A model generated the notes under the pieces. The model saw only the letters and a list, made by a program, of their open reading frames with translations. It was not told where the DNA came from and ran no database searches. Shown in pieces: positions 46,836-59,100 of a stretch of DNA of 64,000 nt. The number at the start of each line of letters is the position of its first letter. Position 1 is the first letter of the stretch. The position numbers and the translations under genes were made by a program. The DNA is from Bilabrum cf. latius (lineage: Eukaryota; Bigyra: Bicosoecida; Bigyra; Bicosoecida): the NCBI GenBank assembly GCA_965178125.1, contig OZ237767.1, positions 620,001-684,000 on the forward strand. The letters are read 5' to 3'.

Positions 46836-49376
46836 TCAGAAGAGGTCCTGGTCGAAAGAGGACATAATTTCCTTGCGGGTGATGATGCCCTGGACCTCGT
46901 TGCGGCTGTCCACCACGCACAGGTGCCGGATGCCAAGCGATCGGAACAGCACGAAGACCCTGGACAGCGGACACTGCAGCTGGACCGATATGGGCACGGG
47001 GTTCATGATGGGCCGCATGTCGATCTTCTTGTCCATGGCTCCCTCAGGCACCTCGCTGAGGTCAATGTCCACATCTTTGCTGCTAAGCGACGTCGCGAAG
47101 TCGTCGTACGACAGCCGCCCCATGGCGTCGTCCCCGTCCCCCCACGCCTTGGCTTTCAGCAGCACCGCCAGCTGGTTCCTCAGCACCATGCCCACAAACT
47201 TGTACGACCCCGAGGCCCGCGTCACCTGCGCCCCGCTGGTCTCCAGGGCCAGCTCGCTCGCGGCCGCGGAGGCCGCCCCGCTGCCGCTGCCATCCAGCCC
47301 AGACACCTTGCCTTCCGCGATGTGGCCATCGCTGTGGCTCTGCTGCTCTAGCTGCCGCTGCTTGGCCGCCGGCCCCGCGCTGCCCCCCTTATGCCCCGCG
47401 GTGGGCGCGTGGTACTCGCCCTTGTCCAGCGCCACCACAGGGAATCCGCTGTGCTTGCACGAGGCCAGCGTCCTGACGATGCGCCGGACCGACTCTTTGG
47501 CCCTGACTGAGATAACCGGGTGCCGCATGACGTCGCCCGCTGTGAGGTGGAACATGTTGCCCGAGGGCGCGCTCTCGACGAAGGGCATGCACTTGAGCTC
47601 GACGTGCAGGTCGTAGAGGGAGATGTTGAAGAGGTCGCCCACCCACTTGGAGACCATGAGGCACACCATAATGGGCGTGATGAACTGCACGTCGTTCGTT
47701 GTCTCGAGCAAGATCACCGTCAGCGAGATGGTCATCCTGGCCACCCCGCCCAGCGACGAGGTCGCCCCGATGAGGGCATACGTGCCCGGCACGATGCTCG
47801 AGTTGGGGAAGCAGTACCGCATGCCCTCTCCGAACAGTCGCCCGAACGCGCAGCCCATGAGGATGCAGGGGACGAACAGCCCGCTCGGGACCGCGATCCC
47901 GTAGGTGACCACTGCCAGCGCGAAGATGATGAAGTAGTAGGCCAGCAGCGAGTCCCAGTCGTACACGGCCGTGTTGTGGAAGAAGCCCTTGATGGCGTTC
48001 TCGTTGGTGGTGAACAGCATGGAGGCCATCGTGTTGTACTCGCCCTCGCCGCACTGATACCGGGAGAAGAAGTTCACGTCCAGCCGGTCCATCAGCGCCT
48101 CATCCGCGTCAGGAACGACCCTGCAGCGCGGGAAGAAGTACGGGGCCCAGAAGGCCGCCGTGGCGGTGGCCGCCGCAACCAGGATGGCCTCGCCCATGCG
48201 CGGGGCCCACGCTCCCTGCAGCACGTCCCGCCTCCACCTGCAGATCCGCTCGTTGATCGCGTTGAAGAGAGCCCCGTGCATGCCCCCGAAGCACGCGATC
48301 ACCACGAAGAAGGGCAGCTCCCACAGCCTGAACGGCACGTTCTGGATGGCTGGCCCGAAGGAGATGAGGCCCTGGAAGGACCCCTGCTGGTTCTCCGCCA
48401 GCTTCCACACGTTCAAAAAGAAAGTGCCCAGCATGGAGCACAGAAACGCCCGCCACGTCAGGTCGATGCTCCAGAACGACGAAGCCTCCTCCAGCGAGAA
48501 CAGGATGCCACCGACGGGGCTGCCGAACGCAGCCGCCACGCCCGCCGCGCAGCCACCGCTCACAAAGTCCCGTTTGTCTTTGTCGTTGCGGAAGCGGTAC
48601 ACCCACCTGCGGAGCCCCGTGCCCCAGCAGCTGGCCTCCTCCGCCTCGGCATCGATCGGCCCGCCCTCGTCGTCCTCACGCCCCTCGTCCTAGTCCTCGC
48701 GTGACCCGATCAGAGGGGTGGAGGATCCCTCCTGCGGGTGCTTGGCACGCTTCTTGCGGGGACTACCGGCCCCTTCGTTCCGGCCCTCCCCGCCTCTAGA
48801 GGCGAGATCATCGCCGCACCCGCACAGCTGCTGGGCGCCTGTCAAGTGGGATATGTTGGCGGCGAAAATGGCACCCGAGTGGACCAGGGGGCCTTCCTTG
48901 CCGATAGCGAGTCCGGCCGCCACAGAGAACATCACACCTACTGCCTTTACGACCAGAGTCTTCATTGTAAGGTACTACGGCAGGTTTGTGCCGTTGAGGA
49001 GCGCCTTGGCCTCGGGAATGCCCGAGCCGCCCGCCGCGGGCTCCACCACGGCCACGAGAAACGTAGCGATCGTTACGAACCCAACAGAGACCAGAAGGAA
49101 CAGAATAAATGGAACTGCAAGCTGACCAGCGTGAACCCTGTCTCGGATCAGCGAGAACTTCACGTCAAACAAAAAGTCAACACCTTTGGAGAGACCAAAG
49201 GCAAGCGTTCCCGTCAGCACACCGATGGCAGCGAACACAAGCCAGCGGGCGACGTTCACCGTGCTATTTACTCGCTAGTCCATTCCCATCCGCTCTTTTC
49301 GGTACAGAGCGTTGGGTGGAATATCGTAGTCGAGACTCTAGTACGACTCCATCAGCTTGCGCTCCTCCGCGGTCAT
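46836..49376 (-). CDS. CLC-type chloride channel/exchanger, lysosomal/vacuolar ClC-7-like
   Basis: 846 aa from ATG at 49376, TGA stop, TAG (Gln) at 49338, about 49302, 48975 and 48690. The N-terminal [18 protein letters not shown] block matches the ESLDYD start of ClC-6/7 and plant CLCs. Anion-path motifs are intact: GSGIPEAK (about 49,012-49,036), GKEGP with the gating Glu (about 48,890-48,905), and [10 protein letters not shown] (about 47,870). Ser in GSGIP suggests chloride rather than nitrate (plant CLCa has Pro). Two CBS domains form the C-terminus ([14 protein letters not shown]..., [21 protein letters not shown]), separated by a Gly/Ser/His insert. The frame is open about 110 bp upstream of 49376 with plausible coding sequence, so the true start may lie in an upstream exon. 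It ends 72 bp from the convergent neighbour. Confidence 0.9.
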
Positions 49377-49709
49377 ATGGTGACCGTGGGAGCCGTCATC
49401 GTGGCTATCGTGGCCGGAACCATGCTGATCACCAGAATCTGCGTATTCAATGGGATCAAGTGTACAGCGCTAGGGTCTATGCTTGTGTCAACCTGGAGCA
49501 ATGGCAGATGCAGCTGCAATCGGTGCTCGGTTTGCACGCGTTGTGATGGCCTCACCAGGCATGGGTGAATAACTGTTGTAGCGGCTATTTGTGTTATCGA
49601 GTGCTCGAGTTTCTCGTTTACTAGGCCACAGAGAGCTGCAGGGCGTCCCCATCAGCGAACGACCCAATCCATGCGAAATGCAGATTCATTACGCAACCCT
49701 GATCTGCCT
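49377..49709. other. Upstream region of CLC gene
   Basis: Contains in-frame sequence just upstream of the chosen CLC start (IEYADSGDQHGSGHDSHDD) that may be coding. A separate 24-codon frame (ATG 49562 to TGA 49488) lies in the same phase and ends before it. Either a 5' exon/intron or an upstream ORF is present; I could not resolve the splice. Confidence 0.4.
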
Positions 49710-52700
49710 TCAAATCACCGCCCTGGCCCTGATACTCCTCTCAGAACGGCATTCCAGCGCAGCCAATTCTCGTGCGGCTCTAAGCTTGTGCCCGAGCGTC
49801 TTCGCGAACCCGGCTGGGTCGAACAGCAGCGGCGGCGGCGGCCCGGCAGACTCGACCTCGGCCCCACCGTATTCGCCGTACTCTCCGGCCCCGCCTGTGC
49901 CACCGCCACCCTCCTCTGAGACAGCCCCCACCACAGTCCCGGGACACTGCATCCCGGTGCTCCCCAGCAGCCGCCCCCGCAGCAAACCCGCCCCCGCGCC
50001 GCCCCCGCTCGCCAGCACCGCCCCCAGCCTCCCCACCAGCCGCACGGCTGACCTGTGCGAGGGGGCTGCCAGCCAGCCGTGATGCGCCGCCCGCACCAGA
50101 CTTGCTCCCACCCGAGAGGCCATCCCCGCCCCCGGCACCGTCACCACGGGCAGCCCCGATGCCAGCGCGTCGCTCGCGCTCGTGTGAGCCCCGTACACCC
50201 TCGTGTCGAGGAACACGTCGGCCGCCAGGTGACGCAGCAGGTGCTCGCCCTTGTCCACGCGCGGGGCCAGCAGCACGCGGTGCCCCGGCACACCCCGCGC
50301 CTGCATGGCTCGCCGCAGGGCCAGAGCCCCCTCCTCGCTGGACCGCAGCACCCACAGCACGGCGCGGCTCTCTCTACGAAGCAGACCCGCCCACGCCTCC
50401 ACAGCGACCGCGTCGATCTTCTCCAGCCGATTAAAGGCAGCGTACACGATCGCGTCCTACCGCGTCCCCGGTGGCAGGTATGCCCTCCGTGCAGCTGCCC
50501 TCACGCGCCTGATCGCAGCAGGGTGCATGAGGTCCAGAGCGAGGGAGAGCAGGACAGGGCCGTGGCTCGACTCGCGGCGGACTTCGGAGGCGTGCAAAAC
50601 ATACGCATCCTCGACACCATCCTCAGCGACTGCTGCATCGCTGCCAGTCAGCGCATCTGAGAATGCCTGCAGCGAGCTGCTCGACTCGTTGCCTGCGGCG
50701 AGAGACCCACCGGTGGCATGCCCGCACAGCACCCGCGCGATGAGGCCGACATACGGCTCCTCGGGCGACTGCGGCTAGTACGTGGCCGGCATGTACAGGA
50801 GCCTGGGGCCGTCTGCTATGGGCTTGGGGGCCTTGGCACCCTTGCGAGCCACGATCTGCAAGTCCTCGCCGACTGCACCCAGCGCCTCTCTGGCAGCTGC
50901 AGTGCCCTCGCTCCACAGTTGCACCGCCATCCAGTCGGGGGGGCTCAGGGAGGGGTCTGCCACCTGCCAGTCGAAAGGAAGGCCAGCGGATGCGCGCAGG
51001 GCTTGCACCAGCTGCGGTCTGTTGCTACTGCCGTCTTCCTGCTATGCATTGGCCAGCTCGCCTGCTGCCATGCTCCAGCAGGCCCTCTGTCCCGCCCGCA
51101 TGCTGGACCTGGCTCCCTCCGCCGGCCCCCCAGCCTCCTTCAATACACGGCGGTTGCGCACGGGACCCGCCACGGGTCCCGCAAACCCTAGGAACGTGAC
51201 CTGCGTATGCGCAGGCCCACTGGCCAGGGCGGGAGCATTCGTGAAGTCGTGAAGTCCGTCGTAGTCTATCACCACGGAGGCTCCCGCACTGGCGATGCGA
51301 GCCGCCTAGCCGATCGCGTCCATCTCTGACAGATCTTCCAGACCTGACCCCTGCGACTGCCCCTGCCACTCACCAGTCGCCCCTACCCCCGCGCACCGCC
51401 GCTCCACCTCTCGCCTCTCCCAGCTCCCGTCGTCCCTTCCCGTGGCGAAGCACCGCAGCCGCACCCTACGGTCAAGGCTCCAGGCATGCAGCAGGCCCAG
51501 CAGCAGCTGCGTGCCCGGATACCGCTCGAAGCGCCGAGACACGACAGCAATGCGAAGTACCGGCTACTCAATCCCACTGGCCCCGCCCCCACCGACCTGC
51601 AGCGCGCCATGATGCTCGCCGGACCCGCTGGCATTGCCAGCTATTCCACTCACGGCCTTGAGTATCTCCTTCTCCAGTCGCGGAGCGGCCCCTCTGGCGG
51701 TGCGTACGTGTTGCAATAGCCAGCTCCCACTCGCCTGTCTCCTCAGTGCTTCTCCCCTCGAATGCGCCGGTCGTTTGATCGCCTGCATCAGGCCACCCTT
51801 TCCACCTCCACCACCAGCGGCCTGCCCTCCCGTGCCCCCGCCCCCGAGGCCCCTCAGGTCCATGAACTGCAGCTGGTAGGGAGACAGAGGGGACGGCCTC
51901 CCCGCCTTGAGCTCCCTCCGCATTGCGGCCACGGCCCTGCCCTCCAGACCCGCAGTGACCCGACCGTGCCCCCCAGTGCGCAGAGAGGCGTGCCAGGCGG
52001 AGGCTAGCAGAGCGGGGTGTTCGGGGGCCAGGGACAGCCCCGTCTGCAGGTTACGCATGGCATCTGCCCCTCGATTCAGATTGGAGTACGCGTCTCCCAG
52101 TCGGAGCCGCACGTCTGCCTCGAGCGAAGCCAGCTTGGCTCGCATGCCGGGGTCACGCACTCTGGCCAGCAAATCGTCGCGCTGCAGCCCCGCCTCCTCT
52201 GCCGGGCCTAGCAGCTGCGGCGGACCGCGCTCAGTGCTTGGCATCGCCGACATTGCTTGCAGTTGTAGGGCTGCAAGAGATTGCTGGTAGCGCTCAATTC
52301 CCTCCGCTGTTCGCTTCGCGTTAATCAGCATGTCCCCGGCCCGCATGGGCAGCTCCGGATCTGGAGGGGCACCCGGAGGCGTGAAGCGAGCCGCCTGGTC
52401 TAGGTGATGCAAAGCTACACCATACGCAGCCATGCGAGCGCGGACAAATGCAGCCTTCATGTGAGCTTGCTTCATGATCTGCGGCGGAGCTCCCTGCCGA
52501 ATCACATCTTCGAAAGCAGCCAAGGCCCCACTCTCGTCGCCGCCCAGCTACAACGCATACCCTGCGTTGTATAATAACTAGCCGACAATCTCGTGGCTGT
52601 CGTGGTCTCCGGATTCCGACGCCAGCCTTGCGCAGCGCTAGAACGCCTTCGCTGACAAGCTCGCAGCATCGGATCCGCCGCTCTTTGACAAGGCTTCTGC

Positions 52701-52739
52701 CTTCTGTGCGCACTCATATGCATTGAATGCAAATACACC
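49710..52739 (-). CDS. O-GlcNAc transferase-like protein (GT41, TPR plus catalytic domain)
   Basis: An open 1,010-codon segment ending at TGA (49710-49712); the 5' exon is unresolved. The N-terminal part is helical with TPR-type repeats (LLYNAGYALQLGGDESGALAAFEDVI; RLRLGDAYSNLNRGADAMRNLQTGLSLAPEHP). The catalytic half shows GT41 blocks: RIAVVSRRFERYPGTQ, VVIDYDGLHDFTNA, HTQVTFLGFAG, LLYMPATY-Q-P, VYAAFNRLEKID, APRVDKGEHLLRHLAADVFLDTRVYGAHTSASDAL, and GLPVVTVPG. The Lys of VDKGEH matches the UDP-contacting Lys of human OGT. Two Gly-rich inserts are present. TAG at 50457, 50775, 51042, 51306, 51564, about 52547, 52576 and 52637 is read as Gln. A first exon at about 52879-52835 (MARVACPSRWEDSGN) is one possibility. 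The donor could be O-GlcNAc or, as in SPINDLY, O-fucose. Confidence 0.85.
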
Positions 52740-53115
52740 CTACAGAAGATACAGAATAATTATGATTGTGCCTGACATTGCGGCTGTGAATGGGCTGTAC
52801 AGCCGCAGGTGCAACTCGTGCGACAAAACTGCACGTTACCACTATCCTCCCAACGGCTTGGGCAGGCTACACGAGCCATTTGTGGTCGATCAGGACCTTC
52901 ACCGAGATATTTTCTATCGATTCCCAATTAATTGTGAGTTTTTGCAGCTAAGTCGCATGGGAAATGGTGGACAACCACCCAAACCATGCGCACTTGTTGA
53001 CTTGAATGGTGCGATCTGTTGAATGCCTCAATCAATTCCTCGTTGCTGTCAAAGCCCACGGCACACCACCCATTCGTGCGCAGACATCGTCTCTTCTGAC
53101 TGAGACGAAGTGGTT
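52740..53115. other. Spacer between divergent OGT-like and dynein genes
   Basis: A+T-rich 376 bp. An acceptor-like stretch (TTCTGTATCTTCTGTAG on the minus strand, ending at 52740) marks the 3' end of an intron of the OGT-like gene, so its first exon and promoter should lie here together with the dynein promoter. No other feature recognised. Confidence 0.45.
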
Positions 53116-56100
53116 ATGGCGGCAGCTGGTGGCTCATTTCGAGCGAGTGGTGGGCCATCGCCTGTGCACCACTCCTCGTCTTCAACTGGATAGCTGCACT
53201 CACTTCCAAACACCCCCGGAGGGAGGGCGCCGGATGCAGCGGCAGCTCTGGATGATGCGCAGTCGCGCCTTGTCGACTGGGTGAAGCGGCGCATCAGGCT
53301 AAAGGGATTTCGCCCGAAAGAGATGTGGTCTGCGGCGCACGACAAGGTGGTGTCTCAGTTCCTGTTCAACCCTGACCTTGAGCGGCTTGCCGTGTACGTC
53401 TCAGAGAAGAAGCAGCTGTGCTTTATCCTGCCGTACTCCCCTATGCGGTACGTCCCGAAGCAATTCTCGTATTTCGTGAAGCGCCCCGCGCAGGGCCCCT
53501 CTGGCGAGGACGCAGACGGCACCATGGCAGCCGCTGCGGGGGGCTCCATGGGCGAGGATGCAGATGGGCAGGGTGCGCAGAACGAGCCAGTCTCGATCGC
53601 GACGGTCTCTCGCCGGATCCAGTTCGGTCAGGCGAATGGGGGTGGGTTGGACTCGCTGCTCCGCGTGATGAAGGGGGTGTATTCGCCCCAGCTTCTCCAG
53701 GGGAAATCGAACCTACCCGGGTCTGTGAGGAGGGAGGTCGCGGGTGAGCTGCACCGCTTCATGGCCTCGCTGGTGGAAGCGGCCCACCAGTCTCAGGGCA
53801 AGACCATGCTCTATGTTCCCCCAGAGGCAGTGCCCGAGGACTCGCAAGAAGCCGCGGCCGACGACGAGCTGGTCCAGCGGCTGGGGGCCATCGTGATGCA
53901 CTGGACGCGGCAGATCAGGGACGTGACGGCCGTGTCCGGGGCGGAAGGAACCATGAGTCCCGACGAGGAGGACACCACAGCTGCCAGCAGGGGCCTTCTG
54001 CTGGAGCTGGACTTCTGGAGCGGGCGGTGCGACGACCTCTCCGGGGTGACGGGCCAGCTGCGGTCGGGAGACGTGCGGCGGATTGCAGAGGCGCTGCGGG
54101 CCGCTGCCTCGCCGCACCTGGCTCCCTTTGAGGCCCGCGCGGCGCAGATCATGGCTGCCTCCGGTGTCGCGGAAGAGAACCTCAAGTTCCTCGGGGTGCT
54201 GCGCGGGGTGAGCGAGCGGCTCGAGGTCGCGGGGCCGGACGAGGTCCCTGCGCTGCTACCCGAGGTGCTCTCGCGCATCCGGTTCGTCACGGAGCATTGC
54301 AAGTACTACGCCTCTTCGGAGCGGGTGAGCGGGCTTCTGGTGCGCGTGTCCGATGCGGTGGTGGCACGGTGCCGCGTGTCGATCGACCTGGACGAGCTGT
54401 TCGACGGGTCTGCCGTGAGTGCCGCTGAGAGGCTGCAGACGTGCGTGCAGTGCCTGGACGCGTGGCGGACAGAGTACGCGCGCGTGGCTGCCGTGGCTCG
54501 ACTCGGGCGCGGCCCCGACGCGCAGCCGTGGAGGCCCAACTTGCGGGCCGTGTTTGCGAGGGCGAATGCGTTCCGGCAGCGGTGCCTCGACTTGCGTGCG
54601 ATCTGCGAGGGGTTGCAGCAGTTTGCCAGGCGAACCTCCGAGGAGGACGGGAGGGCGCAGCCGCTGCCTCGGTTCGGCGGGCAGCGGGGTCGTGAGGTGG
54701 TGGCTGACCTGTCCACGATCGAGCAGCAGTTCCTGGACGTGATGCGAGAGATCAAGGCGCGCCGGGGGTCCCTGCTCAGCATCCAGGCCCCGCACTGGTA
54801 CCAGATCAACGCGTACTTCAAGAGCCGCGTGAAGGACCTCGAGGTGATGATGACCAATTCGATCCACTCCGCATTCGAGGGAACCACCCGCATCCCCGAC
54901 TGCGCCGCTCTGCTCGAGGCCTTCGACTCGCTGGCCATCATCCCGAGGATCAAGAGGGCGGTGCATTAGAAGGCGCAGGAGGTATGGGCGCTCTTCCTCA
55001 AGCAGCTCAGAGACGCGAAGAGCATCTTCGACGCGCAGGCGCACAACCCGCCGCTGCGCCCCGATGAGCCCATGTTTGCCGGCGCGGCCCTGTGGACGGA
55101 GGGAATCGCGCGCCCCCTCCGGGAGGACATGGCGGTGCTGGACCGACTTACCTTCCTGGAGGACTGCCCCGAGCGGGCCGAGGCCAAGACCACGCACATG
55201 GAGCACCAGCTGTCGTACCAGTCCCACTGCGAGTCGCTGTGCCGCAGGTGGAAGGACCAGCTCGCGGGGGCTGGCAGCGCCGAGGGGATCAACGACCGGC
55301 TGCACCAGTCCCTGCTGCAGAAGCAGTCATCCCCGCAGGACAATGAGAAGGACAAGGTCACGACCCTGGACGAGGCAGGCGACGGGGCCATCCACATCAC
55401 GAGGACGGCCAAGGTGACTCGGGATCGGTCGACCGGGTATCTGCAGAGCAACTTTGACGAGGGCCTGCAGAAGCTCTTCAACGAGGTGCACGGCTGGCAA
55501 AAGTTCGGGGGCAGGTACACTGTGCCCTTCGCCGCTGTTGACCTCAAGAACAACAGGATGGACGCCCTGCGGAAGGCCCAGGAGCAGGTGATGCTCGTGG
55601 TGCGCGCGTACAACGGCATCGTGGACTCGTTGCGGTCCGACGAGCGCCCCCTATTTGCGTTCGCTGTCAAGAAGCTGGATCGGTCCATCCTCCCCGGCCT
55701 GTCTCGCGTGAGGTGGGACACGGACCCAGGGCCTAGGGAGCTTTTCCTGCGGCAGGCACGCGCTCGATGCCTCGAGATGCAGGCCGCGGTGGACGAGTTC
55801 CACCGGCTGCGCAAGCGGGCCGAGTCGATCGTCAAGGAGATGGACGGGACAGCCCTGGCCGAGATCGAGAAGCACTACGTGTACGACCAGACCGAGTTCA
55901 GGGCGAGGCAGGCCAAGTGCCAGGAGGACGCCAGGCGCGCTCTGCTGCGGCTGCACGACGAGCAGCGCAAGGTCCTGACCGGCATGTACGCATTCTTTCG
56001 GCCCGCGCCGGTGTCCGTGCAGACGCACTGGGTGCGGTACGTGCGCGGGCTGGACCAGCAGGTGGGGCGCGCGCTGCACGGGTCCGTGAAGCGCAGCCTG

Positions 56101-59100
56101 ACCATGCTGCACCGGGCCATCTGCGGAGACCCCAAGGCGGACGGGCAGATGCCTCTGTTCCGCGTGAACCTGCTGCTAGAGAACAAGAGGCTGGACTACT
56201 CGCCCACCATGATGGAGCTGCAGCAGATGCTGGGCGCGGTGCAGAAGCAGCTGACCACTGTGATCATGGTGGTGCCCAGACTGCTGGACGTGCTGCCGCT
56301 CTACATCAAGGGCTACAAGGCGTCAAGGGCCGCCCTCGAGGCCGCCGCGCAGGCCCGCAGGGAGGGCCTGGCGCCCTCTTTGCAGGAGAGGGCAGCGACC
56401 CTCGCGGCTTCTGCCTCGAGCGCTACCCTGGGCAAGACGGAGTCCAAGGAGTCGGAGGAGGGGAAGGAGGGCGAACCGGCCGTTGCTGCCGGCGGGGCAG
56501 GTGCCGGGGCAGGTGCCGGAGAAAGCGAAGACGGCGCAGGCGCAGGCGAAGGCAAAGAGCCGGATGCGCCCGAGTCGTCCGCCGCCAAGGCGGCTGCCGT
56601 GGCGGCTCTCGGTGCCGGTGGTGCCCCTGGCGGCGAGAGCGGGCAGCTGGGGTTCTACGACATCATCAGCAACAAGGAGGAGATCCTGGAGCTGATGATC
56701 TCGACCATTAACGGGTCTTCCACCACGTCCAACGAGCTGAGCAAGAACAGGCAGCGGTGGAGCGTGTACTCCGGGCTCTGGGACAGGGACCGCGCCCAGT
56801 TCCTGCAGCGCTTGCAGCTCATGCGGGAGCGCGTGTCGAGCCGTATGGAGGTCGTGGGTGCGTTCGACCGTGACATCGACCAATACCGCACGCTGGAGAG
56901 CGACATCCGCGGGGAGGAACCCACCGAGACGATCGACTTCGTCAAGGTGGACAACTCGCTGCTCAAGGAGCGGCTGCTAGAGCTCAAGGATCAGTGGCAG
57001 CAGAGCATGCTGCAGCTGCTGCACGACCAGGCCCTGGCCGAGCTGAGGGAGGTGCAGGCCTTCGTGGACGACAACCAGAGGGAGCTGGCGAAGCAGCCCG
57101 AGACGCTGCTGGGCCTCCTGGAGATGTCCAAGCGGCTGCAGCGGTGCAGGGCAGACCTGAGCTCGTACGAGGAGCGGTTCGCCCCGCTGGACAGCATGTA
57201 TCGCTTGCTTGGCAAGTACCAATTCCAGCTGTCTGCTAGCGAAAAGGCCCAGAAGGACGGGCTGAGCAGCAAGTGGGATGGCTTCCACGCCGCGCTGGAC
57301 CGGGCGGATGACGACCTGCGCCGACTCAAGTCTGCCAAGAAGAAGGATCTGCAAGACTCGCTGCAGAAGCTCGCGCAGGATGTGGCGCAGCTGAAGAAGG
57401 AGGCCCAGCAGCAGCTGCCCTACAACATCCCCGCTGGCGGCCTCCAAGAGGCATCGGAGATCCTCCGGCACTTTCGGACCAAGGTGGAGCAGGCCAGGCG
57501 CACGGAGGCTGAGCTGGGCCCCGGCCTGGAGGTGTTCGAGATCCCCAGCGCGGAGCCTCCGGAGCTGGTGGAGGTTGAGGGCGAGCTATTGAACCTCAAC
57601 AAGCTGTGGGACATCCGGCGCGAGTACGACGCGTCATGGGAGGAGTGGCAGAAGGGCCAGTTCCTCAACCTGGACCCTGAGCGGCTGGAGGCGGAGGGGC
57701 TCAAGTTCAAGCAGCGCGTGGGCAAGATGAGGGAGTTCCGCAGGTGGGGCATCTGGACCTCCGTCGACCAGGACGTGCGCAACTTCCTGCAGACCATGCC
57801 GCTGATCTCGGACCTGGGGAACCCCTCCCTGCGGGAGCGGCACTGGGCAGAGCTCAAGGAGGAGGTGCACGCCGAGTTCGACGAGAGGAGCGGGGACTTC
57901 ACCCTCGGGGCTGTGCAGCGCATGGGCTTTTTCAAGCACTCTGACTTCATCGGCGAGCTGAGCGCCCGCGCCACTCGCGAGAAGAAGATTGAGGACGACC
58001 TGGATGAGATCCTGCGCATCTGGGGCGAGACGAGCATCGACGTCTTCGACTATAAGGAGCACTACAAGAGAATCGCCCCAAGCGAGGAGCTGCAGCAGCA
58101 GCTGGAGAACGACCTGGGCACCCTATCGATGATCAAGGGCAGCAAGTTCTACCCCGCTTTCAAGGGCAAGGTAGATGGCCTGGAGCACCAGCTCAGCCTA
58201 GTGGGCGAGGTGCTTGACCTGCAGATGCAGGTGCAGCGCGCCTGGATGTACCTTGAGAGCATCTTCATGTCCTCTCCGGACATCCGCAGGCAGCTGCAGC
58301 GCGAGAGCGAGCTGTTCGACGACGTCAACGAGAACTACGTCGAGGTCGGCGATCAGATGGCCGCCGAGCCAAACGCCATCAAGGCGTGCTGCCGCGAGGG
58401 CCACCTGGACAGGCTCACCAAGATGGACGAGCAGCTGGAGGAGATCTAGAAATCGCTCGAGAACTACCTGGAGACCAAGCGCCAGGCCTTCCCCCGGTTC
58501 TACTTTTTGTCCAACGCTGACCTGCTGGAGATCCTGGGCCAGTCGTCCAACCCCGAGGCGGTACAGAAGTTCATGAAGGCATGCTTCGAGGGGATCAAGC
58601 GGCTCAAGCTCGAGTCGAGGGATGCCAGCGGCGCGGGCGAAGAGGGCGGCGCTGCTGGGGGCAGCGGTGGCAGCAGCAGCAGCGACTTGCAGTGGTGGGC
58701 AAACGGCATGATTTCTCCCAAGGGCGAGGACGTGTCCTGGGAGTCCCCGCTGCGGCTGCAGGGCCAGGTTGAGGACTGGCTGAACGAGGTCGAGGCCTGC
58801 ATGCGGCTGGCCGTGCGGTTGCACCTGGGTCACACCATCGTCGGGTTCGGCAGGGTGAAGAAGCTGCCCCTGTCGCTCAAGAAGCTCCGCAAGATCCACG
58901 AGTGGATCCGGCAGTACCCTGGCCAGCTGCTCATCTCCACCGGCAAGATTTCCTTCACGAAGACCACGGAGCAGCACCTGCAGCTCGCCAGCGAGGGCGA
59001 TGCCAAGGCAATGAAGCGCCTGGTGAAGGGGCAGCGCATCTACCTTAAGCTCCTGGCTGGCATCGTGCAGGGAGACATGCGCAAGCTGGACCGCAAGAAG

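Noticed and set aside
53006-53284. Plus-strand small frame overlapping the dynein start
   Set aside because: It is out of frame with the dynein chain. The ATG at 53116 gives a continuous N-terminus into the dynein tail.
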